DNA from: Pseudomonadota bacterium
GTDB taxonomy: Bacteria > Pseudomonadota > Gammaproteobacteria > Halothiobacillales > Halothiobacillaceae
DNA: 14,515 bases
Reading direction: 5' to 3'
NCBI GenBank assembly: GCA_021795795.1
Contig: JAJYPA010000166.1
Coordinates: 1 to 14,515 of the forward strand
In this document: one piece after another, positions 1 through 5,248 of the stretch
How positions within the stretch are numbered: the first letter of the stretch is position 1
Layout of the letters: each line of letters begins with the position of its first letter
Program-made: the position numbers and the translations under genes
Notes under the pieces: generated by a model
What the model was told of the DNA's origin: nothing
Databases searched by the model: none
The model's input: the letters and a program-made list of their open reading frames with translations, nothing else

Positions 1-576
1 CCCATTGAAGGCGCCTTTGATGAGGTCGCCTTCCCAGTGGCCGGGGACCTCTCTGGACTGCGCCTCCTCCGGCCTCTCGCGGATAGAGCGCATGTTTCGA
101 ATACCACCACGGCGATCCTTGCCACGGGTACGGGGACGGCGCTTCTGGTGCCCCTTCCGTAAGGCATCGATCAGCATCTTCTTAAGCTCCCCGGCCGGGT
201 GCGCGTAAATATGCTGGTAGATGGTCTCATGGCAGACCCGCTGACTGGAGTCGTCTGGATGTTCCACGCGCAGCCTCCCGGCAATCTGCTCTGGTGACCA
301 GGTACGTTCCAGAATCAGCGCATGCACCTGCTCCGTCAAGGGGTTTCCAGGCAACAGCTTGCACGGGCCACGCCGACGTTGCGTCTGCGCCCAATCCCGA
401 CCACGGACCGCATCGTAGCTGTGCCTTGAGCCATCACCACGACGGCATTCCCTGCTCAGCGTACCAGGACTTCGATTCATGCTTCGGGCCAAGGCTCTCA
501 GGCTCTGCCCAGCATTCAACCCCCTCTGCATCTGATTTCTCTCGTCAACACTCAACTGCTTGTAACACTTGCTCAT
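1..576 (-). CDS. IS30-family transposase, N-terminal part (runs off the left edge)
   Basis: The minus strand is open for 192 codons from the ATG at 576 to the window edge, with no stop or frameshift. The protein begins with an IS30-type helix-turn-helix region (about residues 1-50, with a QSLRALARSMNRSPGTLSRE-like DNA-binding segment). It carries the family hallmarks WSPEQIAGRL (93-102) and HETIYQHIY (116-124). It reaches GHWEGDLIKG (179-188), whose Asp184 should be the first acidic residue of the DDE catalytic triad. IS30 transposases are usually about 320-340 residues, so the remaining catalytic residues lie outside the window. GGAGGTG sits a few bases upstream of the start (581-587 on the plus strand). 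The enzyme would cut and join the ends of its own element. It lies inside a tnsA-like gene, so it arrived after the Tn7-like element did. Family assignment is confident; activity cannot be judged. Confidence 0.93.
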   Translation of the reverse strand, partial: MSKCYKQLSVDERNQMQRGLNAGQSLRALARSMNRSPGTLSRECRRGDGSRHSYDAVRGRDWAQTQRRRGPCKLLPGNPLTEQVHALILERTWSPEQIAGRLRVEHPDDSSQRVCHETIYQHIYAHPAGELKKMLIDALRKGHQKRRPRTRGKDRRGGIRNMRSIRERPEEAQSREVPGHWEGDLIKGAFNG

Positions 577-635
577 TAATCACCTCCGGCCCCTTTGGAC
601 CATAGGTGTTGCACTTCATTCTGGAGCGCGCCGCT
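1..635 (-). mobile_element. IS30-family insertion sequence, one end inside the window
   Basis: The element comprises the transposase gene above plus its upstream end. The tnsA-like reading frame stops resembling TnsA just after the GRGQG motif near 645. The likely terminal inverted repeat is the stretch around 604-632, which includes GGTGTTGCACTTCATTCTGG on the plus strand and resembles IS30-type ends. The exact boundary is uncertain by about 20 bp because the other end and the target duplication are not in the window. Confidence 0.7.
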
Positions 636-716
636 TTTCTCACTGCCTTGGCCACGTCCTTCTTTCAGGCGGCGCGCAATGGCTCCTGACTCGGATCTAC
701 GAGAACCTTTTGACAT
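576..716 (-). pseudogene. tnsA-like remnant of a Tn7-family transposon, cut by IS30
   Basis: From ATG at 716 the minus strand reads 46 codons to a TAA at 578-576. The first 24 residues contain IARRLKEGRGQG, matching the conserved N-terminus of TnsA, where Tn7 has the nearly identical IARRIKEGRGQG (recalled, not searched). After about position 645 the match ends and the frame continues by chance into the IS30 end. TnsA is the endonuclease subunit that nicks the 5' ends of Tn7-type elements together with TnsB, and intact proteins are about 270 residues. GGAGGG at 726-731 gives a good ribosome binding site. The gene starts about 130 bp inside a Tn7-like terminus, as in Tn7 itself. This copy cannot make a functional TnsA. 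Confidence 0.75.
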
Positions 717-760
717 GAGCCTCCACCCTCCAACTGAACTTTTACCCTTCATCTGGAGGT

Positions 761-848
761 GAGTATAGATCTTTAATATCGAGTCTACATCTTTATTTTT
801 TAGTATACAACTTTATTATCTAGTATACGTCTTTATTTTATTCATACA
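761..848 (-). repeat. Tn7-like right end: four tandem 20-bp TnsB-type repeats and terminal TGT
   Basis: Four 20-bp direct repeats lie at 761-780, 781-800, 801-820 and 821-840. The plus-strand consensus is about KAGTATACATCTTTATTTT. Read from the minus strand the units look like AATAAAGANGTATACT, close to the TnsB sites of Tn7-R (AATAAAGTCTTAAACT, recalled). Reading inward on the minus strand the end begins with TGTATG at 848, matching the 5'-TGT terminus of Tn7 elements. The tnsA-like start follows 132 bp further in. TnsB would bind these sites to assemble the transposition complex. The flanking 5-bp target duplication would be 849-853, but its partner is outside the window. Confidence 0.75.
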
Positions 849-911
849 GTGGCTCAAACCCGGATACAAGTTCAGTTGCGCAGGCGGCACAAGGATAACG
901 AGGATTAACTC

Positions 912-1451
912 ATGCGAAAAGTCTACATTGCCGGACCAGACATTTTCAGGGTTGCGTGGCCGGACATGGCGCGAAAGATCGTCAGTGCCTGTGAATCGTG
1001 GGGTTTTGAGGCGCTGTTGCCCATAACGGCTAACCAAAACCTGGATCGCCCTGGTGTAAACGGAATTACCGTGCCGGGCAAAACGAAGGATGCGGATGTG
1101 GTTTTCGAGTCATGCATGGACAAGATCCGGTCTTGTGATGCGGTTGTGGCCAATATTACCCCGTTCCGCGGCGATGAACCAGACTCTGGCACTGTATTCG
1201 AGATAGCAACCGCTTATGCCCTGGGAAAACCTGTGGTGGCCTATACGCTGGATACGCGGCTGACGCACGAACGGCATGTGCATAACGGTTTCAAAACCGA
1301 ACATGGGGCTTTGGTCTGCAGATCGGGATTTTTGGTGGAACGATTCGATTTGCCCTGCAACGTGATGGTTGCGCAGGCCTGCACGGCGATCGTATTTGGG
1401 GATGTAATCAACGCTTTGTTCGCACTTAAAAACTTGACCAAGAAATCCTGA
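912..1451 (+). CDS. Nucleoside 2-deoxyribosyltransferase family protein
   Basis: This 179-residue cytosolic enzyme would exchange the base on 2'-deoxyribonucleosides or hydrolyse their N-glycosidic bond, as in nucleotide salvage. The N-terminus VYIAGPDIF (4-12) is the family substrate-binding strand. The segment from Asp76 through DAVVANITPFRG and the EPDSGTVFEIATAYALGKPV region carries conserved Asp91 and the probable nucleophile Glu97. Family members are about 150-180 residues, so this one is full length. A weak purine-rich stretch (CGAGGA, 898-903) precedes the ATG. The gene is the first one past the Tn7-like end, whose repeats sit about 70 bp upstream and may have displaced its original promoter. 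Homologues occur in bacteria and in large phages, which fits a mobile setting. The fold is confident; the exact substrate is unknown. Confidence 0.88.
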   Translation: MRKVYIAGPDIFRVAWPDMARKIVSACESWGFEALLPITANQNLDRPGVNGITVPGKTKDADVVFESCMDKIRSCDAVVANITPFRGDEPDSGTVFEIATAYALGKPVVAYTLDTRLTHERHVHNGFKTEHGALVCRSGFLVERFDLPCNVMVAQACTAIVFGDVINALFALKNLTKKS

Positions 1452-1539
1452 AAATCATTGTTTTGAAAAATTAGCTGCATATGATGGCCATACAGTATTT
1501 GAATTTAGTTCGCAGCTCTTTAGAAACCGAAGACACACC

Positions 1540-1613
1540 TGTGCGTCCGGCACTGATTACGTCAACCGGGCGCACACCAGAGCCTATCTGTGCTGGCAGG
1601 TTCCGGTGTGTGC
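1540..1613 (+). ncRNA. Structured element, copy 1: two competing hairpins
   Basis: Hairpin A pairs 1540-1550 with 1566-1576 (11 bp, 15-nt loop). Hairpin B pairs 1570-1578 with 1605-1613 (9 bp including one G-U), with an inner stem 1581-1585/1598-1602. The segment 1570-1576 belongs to both, so the two cannot coexist. A second copy lies at 4625-4691. There is no T-run after hairpin B, so it is not an ordinary terminator. It lies in the 339-bp gene-free gap between the nucleoside deoxyribosyltransferase and the gene at 1791. The role could be regulatory RNA or a mobile repeat. Confidence 0.5.
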
Positions 1614-1692
1614 TCCTTCCATATCCACCCATATTGTTCTGCAAAAACCTGATTCAAGCGTATGAACACGTCGCCAAACCCAGGGCTGCAAC

Positions 1693-1719
1693 GGTCAACT
1701 GGCTTAACCGCGGTTGACC
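1693..1719 (+). promoter_or_regulatory. Nested inverted repeats upstream of the gene at 1791
   Basis: GGTCAAC (1693-1699) and GTTGACC (1713-1719) form a perfect 7-bp inverted repeat. Its right arm overlaps the perfect 10-bp palindrome AACCGCGGTT (1706-1715). The arrangement lies about 75 bp before a start codon and could be an operator or a hairpin. No convincing sigma-70 promoter was found next to it. Confidence 0.3.
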
Positions 1720-1790
1720 ACCTATTTTCATAGACTAGGCGAACCGGCATCGGGTTTAAATAGTTCGAGCATAACTTATTCTGGAGTTAC

Positions 1791-2306
1791 ATGATGGATA
1801 GAACCTCACGAAATCGCTTGAGTACTGATCAATTTTTGGCCCTACGTTCTATCGCAAAAAACCCTTGGCAATGGAATGTTGGGAGATCTGAGGCCGTTAT
1901 TCAGTGGAAGTTTCACAAAATATGGTATTATATTTTTTCCCGTGATCATAATGTACTCATTCCCATGGAGGGGAAAACAACATATGGTAATGGATATTAC
2001 CATCAGCATAATGGATGTGATGATATCTTTGACAAGGCATATAAAGCGCGTGATGAATTGATCGAAAGGGGTTTGGTACAAGATGAGTTTATTCGCTGTT
2101 GCCCTGGCACCTCTTGTCATAACAATGATCGCCACATATACCGATTGACCGAAAGGGGCCTGGCACTGATCGAAAAAGCGAACGCAAATTACAGCGGACA
2201 ATCGCGAGCATCGGGTCCTGTGAGCAAGATTTGCACAGTGTGCGCGAGCCTTCTTACCCGACTGCACCGCTTTCGCCGATTCCTCATGCGCCCGCGTCAT
2301 CTCTAG
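1791..2306 (+). CDS. Unknown protein, possible winged-helix segment
   Basis: I do not recognise this 171-residue protein. The middle (about residues 80-130) reads as a helix, then RDELIERGLVQDEF, then HIYRLTERGLALIEKA. That pattern is typical of the wing and last helix of small winged-helix DNA-binding proteins, so a regulator is possible but unproven. Cys103, Cys104 and Cys109 with nearby His residues could bind metal. The C-terminus is Arg-rich. TGGAG at 1782-1786 serves either ATG 1791 or, with better spacing, ATG 1794. Base composition is visibly more A/T-rich than in the neighbouring genes, suggesting a separate origin. It stands alone, with a nested inverted repeat upstream and a hairpin (2326-2349) just past its stop. 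Confidence 0.6.
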   Translation: MMDRTSRNRLSTDQFLALRSIAKNPWQWNVGRSEAVIQWKFHKIWYYIFSRDHNVLIPMEGKTTYGNGYYHQHNGCDDIFDKAYKARDELIERGLVQDEFIRCCPGTSCHNNDRHIYRLTERGLALIEKANANYSGQSRASGPVSKICTVCASLLTRLHRFRRFLMRPRHL

Positions 2307-2325
2307 GCTACTGAACATTTCCACT

Positions 2326-2349
2326 CACATGGGCAGGATTACCCATGTG
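2326..2349 (+). terminator. Perfect 8-bp hairpin after the gene at 1791
   Basis: CACATGGG (2326-2333) and CCCATGTG (2342-2349) form a perfect hairpin with an 8-nt loop, 20 bp after the stop codon. No T-run follows, so intrinsic termination is doubtful. It could be an mRNA 3' stabiliser or a protein-binding site. Confidence 0.3.
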
Positions 2350-2502
2350 CTCTCCGGTCCAGACAGCATGACGGGGGACCTGCCATGGACGCATAGCGCA
2401 AATATTCTGGGGTCCACCCGAATGACGGGAATGATCTGCAGCGGTCACTGTCAAAAATGGCGCTGCCCACCTGCTTTCACGTTCACAACAGGAGTTTCTT
2501 TT

Positions 2503-2805
2503 ATGAATCACCGTTTATCCATGGTTCCGATCATTGTTCTTTTGCTCGCCGCACCGCTGGCGATGGCATCCACAACCGCGGCCACATCCTCAACCGCAAC
2601 CGCAACCAAAACGGCAACGGTAACTCATGCACAAGCCGTCAAGCAGAAACGGATCACCCATATCCAGGCCCGCATTGCCCGTCTGGAACGCCTGGAGACT
2701 ATTTTGACGTCCAAGAGCGAAACACTACGACTGGCCAAGGTGGCGCGTGTAAAATCGCGGGTCAGGAAACTCCAAGCTCGGCTCGCCAGTTTGCAGGGCA
2801 AATAG
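2503..2805 (+). CDS. Small exported coiled-coil protein
   Basis: This 100-residue protein starts at ATG 2503, 7 bp after a good AGGAG (2490-2494). The upstream in-frame ATG at 2329 lacks a site and would bury the signal peptide. Residues 1-23 form a classical signal peptide: Arg near the start, the hydrophobic run IIVLLLAAPL, and AMA-S for signal peptidase I at about residue 22. The mature part begins with a Thr/Ala/Ser-rich linker. From about residue 45 it is strongly helical and basic with heptad-like Leu/Ile/Val spacing (ARIARLERLE, SRVRKLQARLASLQ), so a coiled coil in the periplasm is likely. The partner is unknown. The last codons overlap a TTTGCAGGGCAAA palindrome like those just downstream. 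Confidence 0.7.
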   Translation: MNHRLSMVPIIVLLLAAPLAMASTTAATSSTATATKTATVTHAQAVKQKRITHIQARIARLERLETILTSKSETLRLAKVARVKSRVRKLQARLASLQGK

Positions 2806-2841
2806 AGTCAGTGCTGACTGCAAGTCATCACATACTGACCA

Positions 2842-2893
2842 TTGCAGGGTGCCAACCCCTTGCAGACAGGGTGCAACCCTTTGCAGGGTGCAA
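2842..2893 (+). repeat. Cluster of TTGCA...TGCAA palindromic motifs
   Basis: Three short near-palindromes follow one another: TTGCAGGGTGCCAA (2842-2855), TTGCAGACAGGGTGCAA (2860-2876) and TTGCAGGGTGCAA (2881-2893), separated by C-rich linkers. A related TTTGCAGGGCAAA ends the preceding gene (2790-2802), and a further variant occurs near 4379. They lie in the 328-bp gene-free stretch 2806-3133, which otherwise holds only a small AGTCA/TGACT hairpin (2806-2819) and a poor tRNA look-alike around 3051-3117. They may be protein-binding sites or short hairpins. Confidence 0.4.
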
Positions 2894-3133
2894 TCCATGA
2901 CCGGTGTTTGTTAGGTTGGCTTCGCTATCGGCGTTATCCCGTGCCGCGGATAAAAAGCGGCAGGGATGGAAGGAAGCCAGCTTGCACAAAATCGCAAACT
3001 GGCCTGTCTTGTTTGCGGCATTCCGCCACCATTGCCAAAGTAATTCAGCAGGCCTGTTGGCTGCGACTGTAGAGCAGTGGTCATAACGTCCGGTGGTCAG
3101 TGTTTGAACAAGCCTGAAACGGAGAAATACAAA

Positions 3134-3418
3134 ATGGTCGAAATGGAACCTTTGCAACACCTGGTCAACGACCGCGTTCTTGCCCTGGCTCGGCACGCGC
3201 TGGATGCGGGGATGAAGTATGCCGTCCTGGACCCGCATCGACAGGATGGGCTAATTCTGGTGATCACGGCCAGTTATTCCATGGCTGATGGAATTGCGAA
3301 AGCGTCCACGCATACGCAGCTCTCGGGATCCGGTGATAAGCCGCGCACATTGCATGTAGCCAGCCTCGTCAGCATCGTTGCGGTTGGCATGGCCCGCGCG
3401 ACGCGCACAGGATCATAA
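3134..3418 (+). CDS. Small unknown protein
   Basis: I do not recognise this 94-residue protein. The ATG at 3134 follows GGAG (3121-3124) at good spacing. The in-frame ATG at 3077 has no ribosome binding site and was not chosen. The first half is mixed helix and strand (VNDRVLALARHALDAGMKYA, then VLDPHRQDGLILVITASY). A polar middle section rich in Ser/Gly/Thr follows, then the hydrophobic run VASLVSIVAVGMA, which is short for a membrane span. Codon use is G/C-biased at third positions, like nearby genes, which supports it being real. It lies between the TTGCA motif cluster and the structured leader of the DUF3579 gene. Confidence 0.55.
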   Translation: MVEMEPLQHLVNDRVLALARHALDAGMKYAVLDPHRQDGLILVITASYSMADGIAKASTHTQLSGSGDKPRTLHVASLVSIVAVGMARATRTGS

Positions 3419-3427
3419 TCACTCACC

Positions 3428-3497
3428 TTGCACCTTTGAGAACTTGCCAGCTGCAAGCACTGCTGGCCGCAAGCCCTTCCGGCTGCGATAGGTGCAA
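3428..3497 (+). ncRNA. Candidate three-way-junction RNA before the DUF3579 gene
   Basis: A perfect 8-bp closing stem, TTGCACCT (3428-3435) with AGGTGCAA (3490-3497), encloses two hairpins. One is GCCAGC/GCTGGC (3446-3451/3462-3467, 10-nt loop). The other is a 7-bp stem with one bulge (3468-3475/3481-3487, 5-nt loop). The whole is 70 nt and ends 20 nt before the next start codon, placing it in that gene's leader. It is not a recognisable tRNA or known riboswitch. The function is unknown. Confidence 0.4.
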
Positions 3498-3517
3498 TAC
3501 TACGGGAAAAACAAGAC

Positions 3518-3925
3518 ATGCTGATTGTTATTGAAGGGGTTGTGATGCCCGAGCGACGGAAATTTCGGCCATCGGACTGGGCGGAAATGCTGATTGAGGG
3601 GGCGGGCCTGGCACACTTCGGTCCGAACCACAAAATTCACTATGAGGATGACGTGGAACCGGCAACTATCGATGGCTGCGCGTCCATCATTTTCGATGAA
3701 GCCCTGGAGCAGTCACATCCGGAAGCCTATGCGGAGTTGCTGCACTTCGCCACCAAGAACAACCTGAACATTTTCATGAAAGAGGGGACCATTCCGCATG
3801 GCAATAGGCTTACAGCTGGTAGTGAACATCACGCCAATCAGGTTCTGATTGACCACGATTCGCGTCTGCCTGTGGAAGACAAGAAAGGCTCGCACATCGT
3901 GAAGACGTCAACCACCACGGCATGA
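3518..3925 (+). CDS. DUF3579 family protein
   Basis: This 135-residue cytosolic protein carries the family signature RKFRPSDWAE at residues 14-23, followed by a region (LAHFGPNHKIHYEDDVEPATIDG) that matches the expected layout of DUF3579 proteins of beta- and gammaproteobacteria as I recall them. The start at 3518 is preferred because it keeps the short N-terminal strand (MLIVIEG) that family members have, although its ribosome binding site is poor. ATG 3545, after AAGGGG, is the alternative. The C-terminal 35 residues are polar and extend past the usual end of the domain (about 100 residues). The family's role is not established. A structured RNA (3428-3497) lies in the leader and may control translation. 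Confidence 0.78.
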   Translation: MLIVIEGVVMPERRKFRPSDWAEMLIEGAGLAHFGPNHKIHYEDDVEPATIDGCASIIFDEALEQSHPEAYAELLHFATKNNLNIFMKEGTIPHGNRLTAGSEHHANQVLIDHDSRLPVEDKKGSHIVKTSTTTA

Positions 3926-3998
3926 AAGCCGGAGCGTGTAGACAAGGATTGGTGCAAAGATAATCTGGAACTGGATCAGCAAAAAGAAGGAGACCGCC

Positions 3999-4244
3999 AT
4001 GCACAAGTTAATCACGTTAACCGGGATATCCTTGCGGGGTAAGAACAGAATCAAAGAAGCATTCATGACTCTAGGCACCCGTGAGTGGCGAATATTGGAG
4101 CGGCGGGGTCGCGTATCTTTCCATCATAGCGTTGGTCCATGGTTTCTGGTGGAACCGCACTCAGACAACCCAAAACGGAAAGATTTCTTGAGATGGGGGG
4201 TGCATGGCGTATGTGACCCGCATTTCAAGATTCTAGCCCCGTAA
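3999..4244 (+). CDS. Small basic unknown protein
   Basis: I do not recognise this 81-residue protein. ATG 3999 follows a strong AAGGAG (3987-3992), so translation is credible. The protein is basic, with many Arg/Lys/His residues and aromatic pairs (RWGVHGVCDPHFKIL near the end, VGPWFLVEPHSD in the middle). It has no signal peptide or membrane segment and a single Cys. Its composition would allow nucleic-acid binding, but no motif proves it. It stands 73 bp after the DUF3579 gene and may be cotranscribed with it. The promoter at 4264 lies just after its end. Confidence 0.6.
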   Translation: MHKLITLTGISLRGKNRIKEAFMTLGTREWRILERRGRVSFHHSVGPWFLVEPHSDNPKRKDFLRWGVHGVCDPHFKILAP

Positions 4245-4263
4245 ATAATGGCCATCAAGAAGC

Positions 4264-4291
4264 TTGACTGGACTATTGCGTTTGATATACT
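4264..4291 (+). promoter_or_regulatory. Sigma-70-type promoter
   Basis: TTGACT (4264-4269) and TATACT (4286-4291) are separated by 16 bp, close to the sigma-70 consensus. It would drive the small reading frame at 4322 and the transcript that ends at the terminator near 4540-4575. Confidence 0.55.
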
Positions 4292-4321
4292 GCTTCCAAA
4301 TTGAAGTTTTCGGAGATGGAA

Positions 4322-4480
4322 ATGAACGGACACCAGGGCAGTTTCAGTGCAGGGCAAGCATGGCATACGGAAAGCCCCTTGCAGGGTGGAACACGTATGG
4401 AATGCGGCGTGCGCTATGGTCTGTCCGCGACACAACCGAAAAATCCATTAACCATTCAGTCAGGCTTTATCATGATCTAA
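4322..4480 (+). CDS. Small unknown protein (52 residues)
   Basis: This short frame starts at ATG 4322, 6 bp after CGGAG (4311-4315). An in-frame ATG at 4316 is too close to that site. It sits 30 bp after a good promoter and ends 58 bp before a strong terminator, so it would form a complete one-gene unit. The product is polar and Gly/Ser/Thr-rich, with one Cys and no signal peptide, and matches nothing I recognise. It includes the CTTGCAGGGTGG sequence related to the motif cluster near 2842-2893. An overlapping 76-codon frame (4264-4494) starts inside the promoter and lacks a ribosome binding site. This could also be a non-coding transcript. Confidence 0.4.
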   Translation: MNGHQGSFSAGQAWHTESPLQGGTRMECGVRYGLSATQPKNPLTIQSGFIMI

Positions 4481-4537
4481 CCGGGACCCCATAACGGAGT
4501 CCCATGCAACAACGGGGCTCCACCGGATGCAAAAATA

Positions 4538-4575
4538 CCGGCAGCCCTTGTGAAAACAGGCTGCCGGTTTTGTTT
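4538..4575 (+). terminator. Rho-independent terminator
   Basis: CCGGCAGCC (4538-4546) pairs perfectly with GGCTGCCGG (4559-4567), and TTTTGTTTT follows. An A-run upstream could make it work in both directions. It separates the unit at 4264-4480 from the tRNA array, so the array needs its own promoter. TATAAA at 4606-4611 is a possible -10, but no good -35 is visible. Confidence 0.85.
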
Positions 4576-4624
4576 TGCCTGGGCTGCACGTCAGCCACCG
4601 CTCTTTATAAATTGAGGAAATACC

Positions 4625-4691
4625 TGTGTGTCCATCGTCATGATGGGCGCACACCAGAACCTACGGTGATCAGGTAGGTTGCGGTGTGCGT
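4625..4691 (+). ncRNA. Structured element, copy 2: two competing hairpins before the tRNA array
   Basis: Hairpin A pairs 4625-4636 with 4642-4653 (12 bp with two G-U pairs, 5-nt loop). Hairpin B pairs 4648-4655 with 4683-4690, with an inner stem 4658-4663/4675-4680. They share 4648-4653. Compared with copy 1, the top of stem A changes from CGG/CCG to CATC/GATG with pairing kept. It ends 11 bp before tRNA-Trp, so it would sit in the leader of the array transcript. Confidence 0.55.
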
Positions 4692-4701
4692 AAAGCACCA
4701 T

Positions 4702-4777
4702 GTCGGCATAGCTCAACCTGGTAGAGCGCTGGTCTCCAAAACCAGATATTGGGGTTCAAATCCCTGTGCCGATGCCA
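4702..4777 (+). tRNA. tRNA-Trp (CCA)
   Basis: A full 76-nt cloverleaf with 7-bp acceptor (G1-U72 wobble), D-arm GCTC/GAGC, anticodon stem CTGGT/ACCAG around CTCCAAA, normal T-arm and encoded CCA. It is the first gene of the array, one base before the next tRNA. Confidence 0.93.
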
Positions 4778-4778
4778 T

Positions 4779-4853
4779 AGCGGGAAGGTAGAAAGGACAT
4801 ACGTCCGGCCTCATAAGCCGGAAGACGCCGTTCGAGTCGGCATTCCGCTACCA
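4779..4853 (+). tRNA. tRNA with CAT anticodon (elongator Met or Ile2), unusual D-arm
   Basis: The acceptor stem AGCGGGA/TTCCGCT is 7 bp with one wobble. The anticodon stem CCGGC/GCCGG holds loop CTCATAA. The T-arm has loop TTCGAGT, and CCA is encoded. The D-arm is short (GTA/TAC), with an extra base before the anticodon stem. The anticodon stem lacks the three G-C pairs of initiator tRNA, so it is an elongator Met or a lysidine-modified Ile2 tRNA. Confidence 0.8.
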
Positions 4854-4872
4854 AATTCAGAAGGGGGTCTCC

Positions 4873-5145
4873 ATGATCACTGCAGCAGAAGCACGGGAAC
4901 TAGCCGGGCCGACCGCCGAAGAATACCTCAAAGAAATCGAGGTATTCATTCGAGATGCGGCCACAAAGAAACAGCGTTCCGTTATCATCCGAAAAAAACC
5001 GTATGCAGGCTGGTTGTATGATGAGAAAGACACGCCGCAGGAGGCGAAAATAGCCCTCCAGCAACTAAGAGGCGCTGGTTATTCGGTTTCCCTGCATTAC
5101 GTGGAGTTACAGTTTGTCGATATGGGGTTGGAGATTTCATGGTAA
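4873..5145 (+). CDS. Conserved phage-type hypothetical protein (QFVDM motif)
   Basis: This 90-residue protein begins with AAEARELAGPTAEEYLKEIE and ends with YVELQFVDMGLEISW. The layout (N-terminal A-E-A-R-x-L helix, central basic strand, Gly-Tyr-x-Val strand, terminal QFVDM strand ending in Trp) resembles small conserved proteins I recall from tailed phages and prophages. Their role is unknown. AAGGGGG (4860-4866) lies 6 bp before the ATG. The gene fills the space between tRNA-CAT and tRNA-Gly, and its stop ends 4 bp before the tRNA, so tRNA processing would cut immediately after the coding region. It has no membrane segment and no cysteines. Confidence 0.75.
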   Translation: MITAAEARELAGPTAEEYLKEIEVFIRDAATKKQRSVIIRKKPYAGWLYDEKDTPQEAKIALQQLRGAGYSVSLHYVELQFVDMGLEISW

Positions 5146-5149
5146 AAAT

Positions 5150-5225
5150 GCGGGCTTGGCATATCGGCCTTGTGCAATAGCCTTCCAAGCTGTCCAGGCG
5201 GGTTCGACTCCCGCAGCCCGCTCCA
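5150..5225 (+). tRNA. tRNA-Gly (TCC)
   Basis: The acceptor stem GCGGGCT/AGCCCGC is perfect. The anticodon loop CTTCCAA sits in an ATAGC/GCTGT stem, as in other bacterial tRNA-Gly(TCC). The T-arm is GCGGG/CCCGC, the discriminator is U, and CCA is encoded. Confidence 0.95.
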
Positions 5226-5248
5226 ATTCATACCGGGAGGATTGCACG

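Noticed and set aside
294..605. Plus-strand frame of 103 codons
   Set aside because: It is antisense to the IS30 transposase, whose minus-strand reading has clear family motifs.
761..840. Iterons of a plasmid origin as an explanation for the 20-bp repeats
   Set aside because: The adjacent tnsA-like N-terminus, the TGT terminus and the similarity to TnsB sites fit a Tn7-like end better. No replication initiator gene is next to them in the window.
1481..1717. Plus-strand frame of 78 codons
   Set aside because: It has no ribosome binding site, and it runs through the two-hairpin structured element and the nested inverted repeats.
3051..3117. tRNA-like sequence with a CAT triplet and a TTTGAAC loop
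   Set aside because: A partial D-arm-like pairing exists, but the acceptor, anticodon and T stems do not pair and no CCA follows. At most it is a very decayed tRNA.
4264..4494. 76-codon frame overlapping the 4322-4480 gene
   Set aside because: It starts inside the promoter and lacks a ribosome binding site. The alternative frame has both a promoter and a Shine-Dalgarno site upstream.
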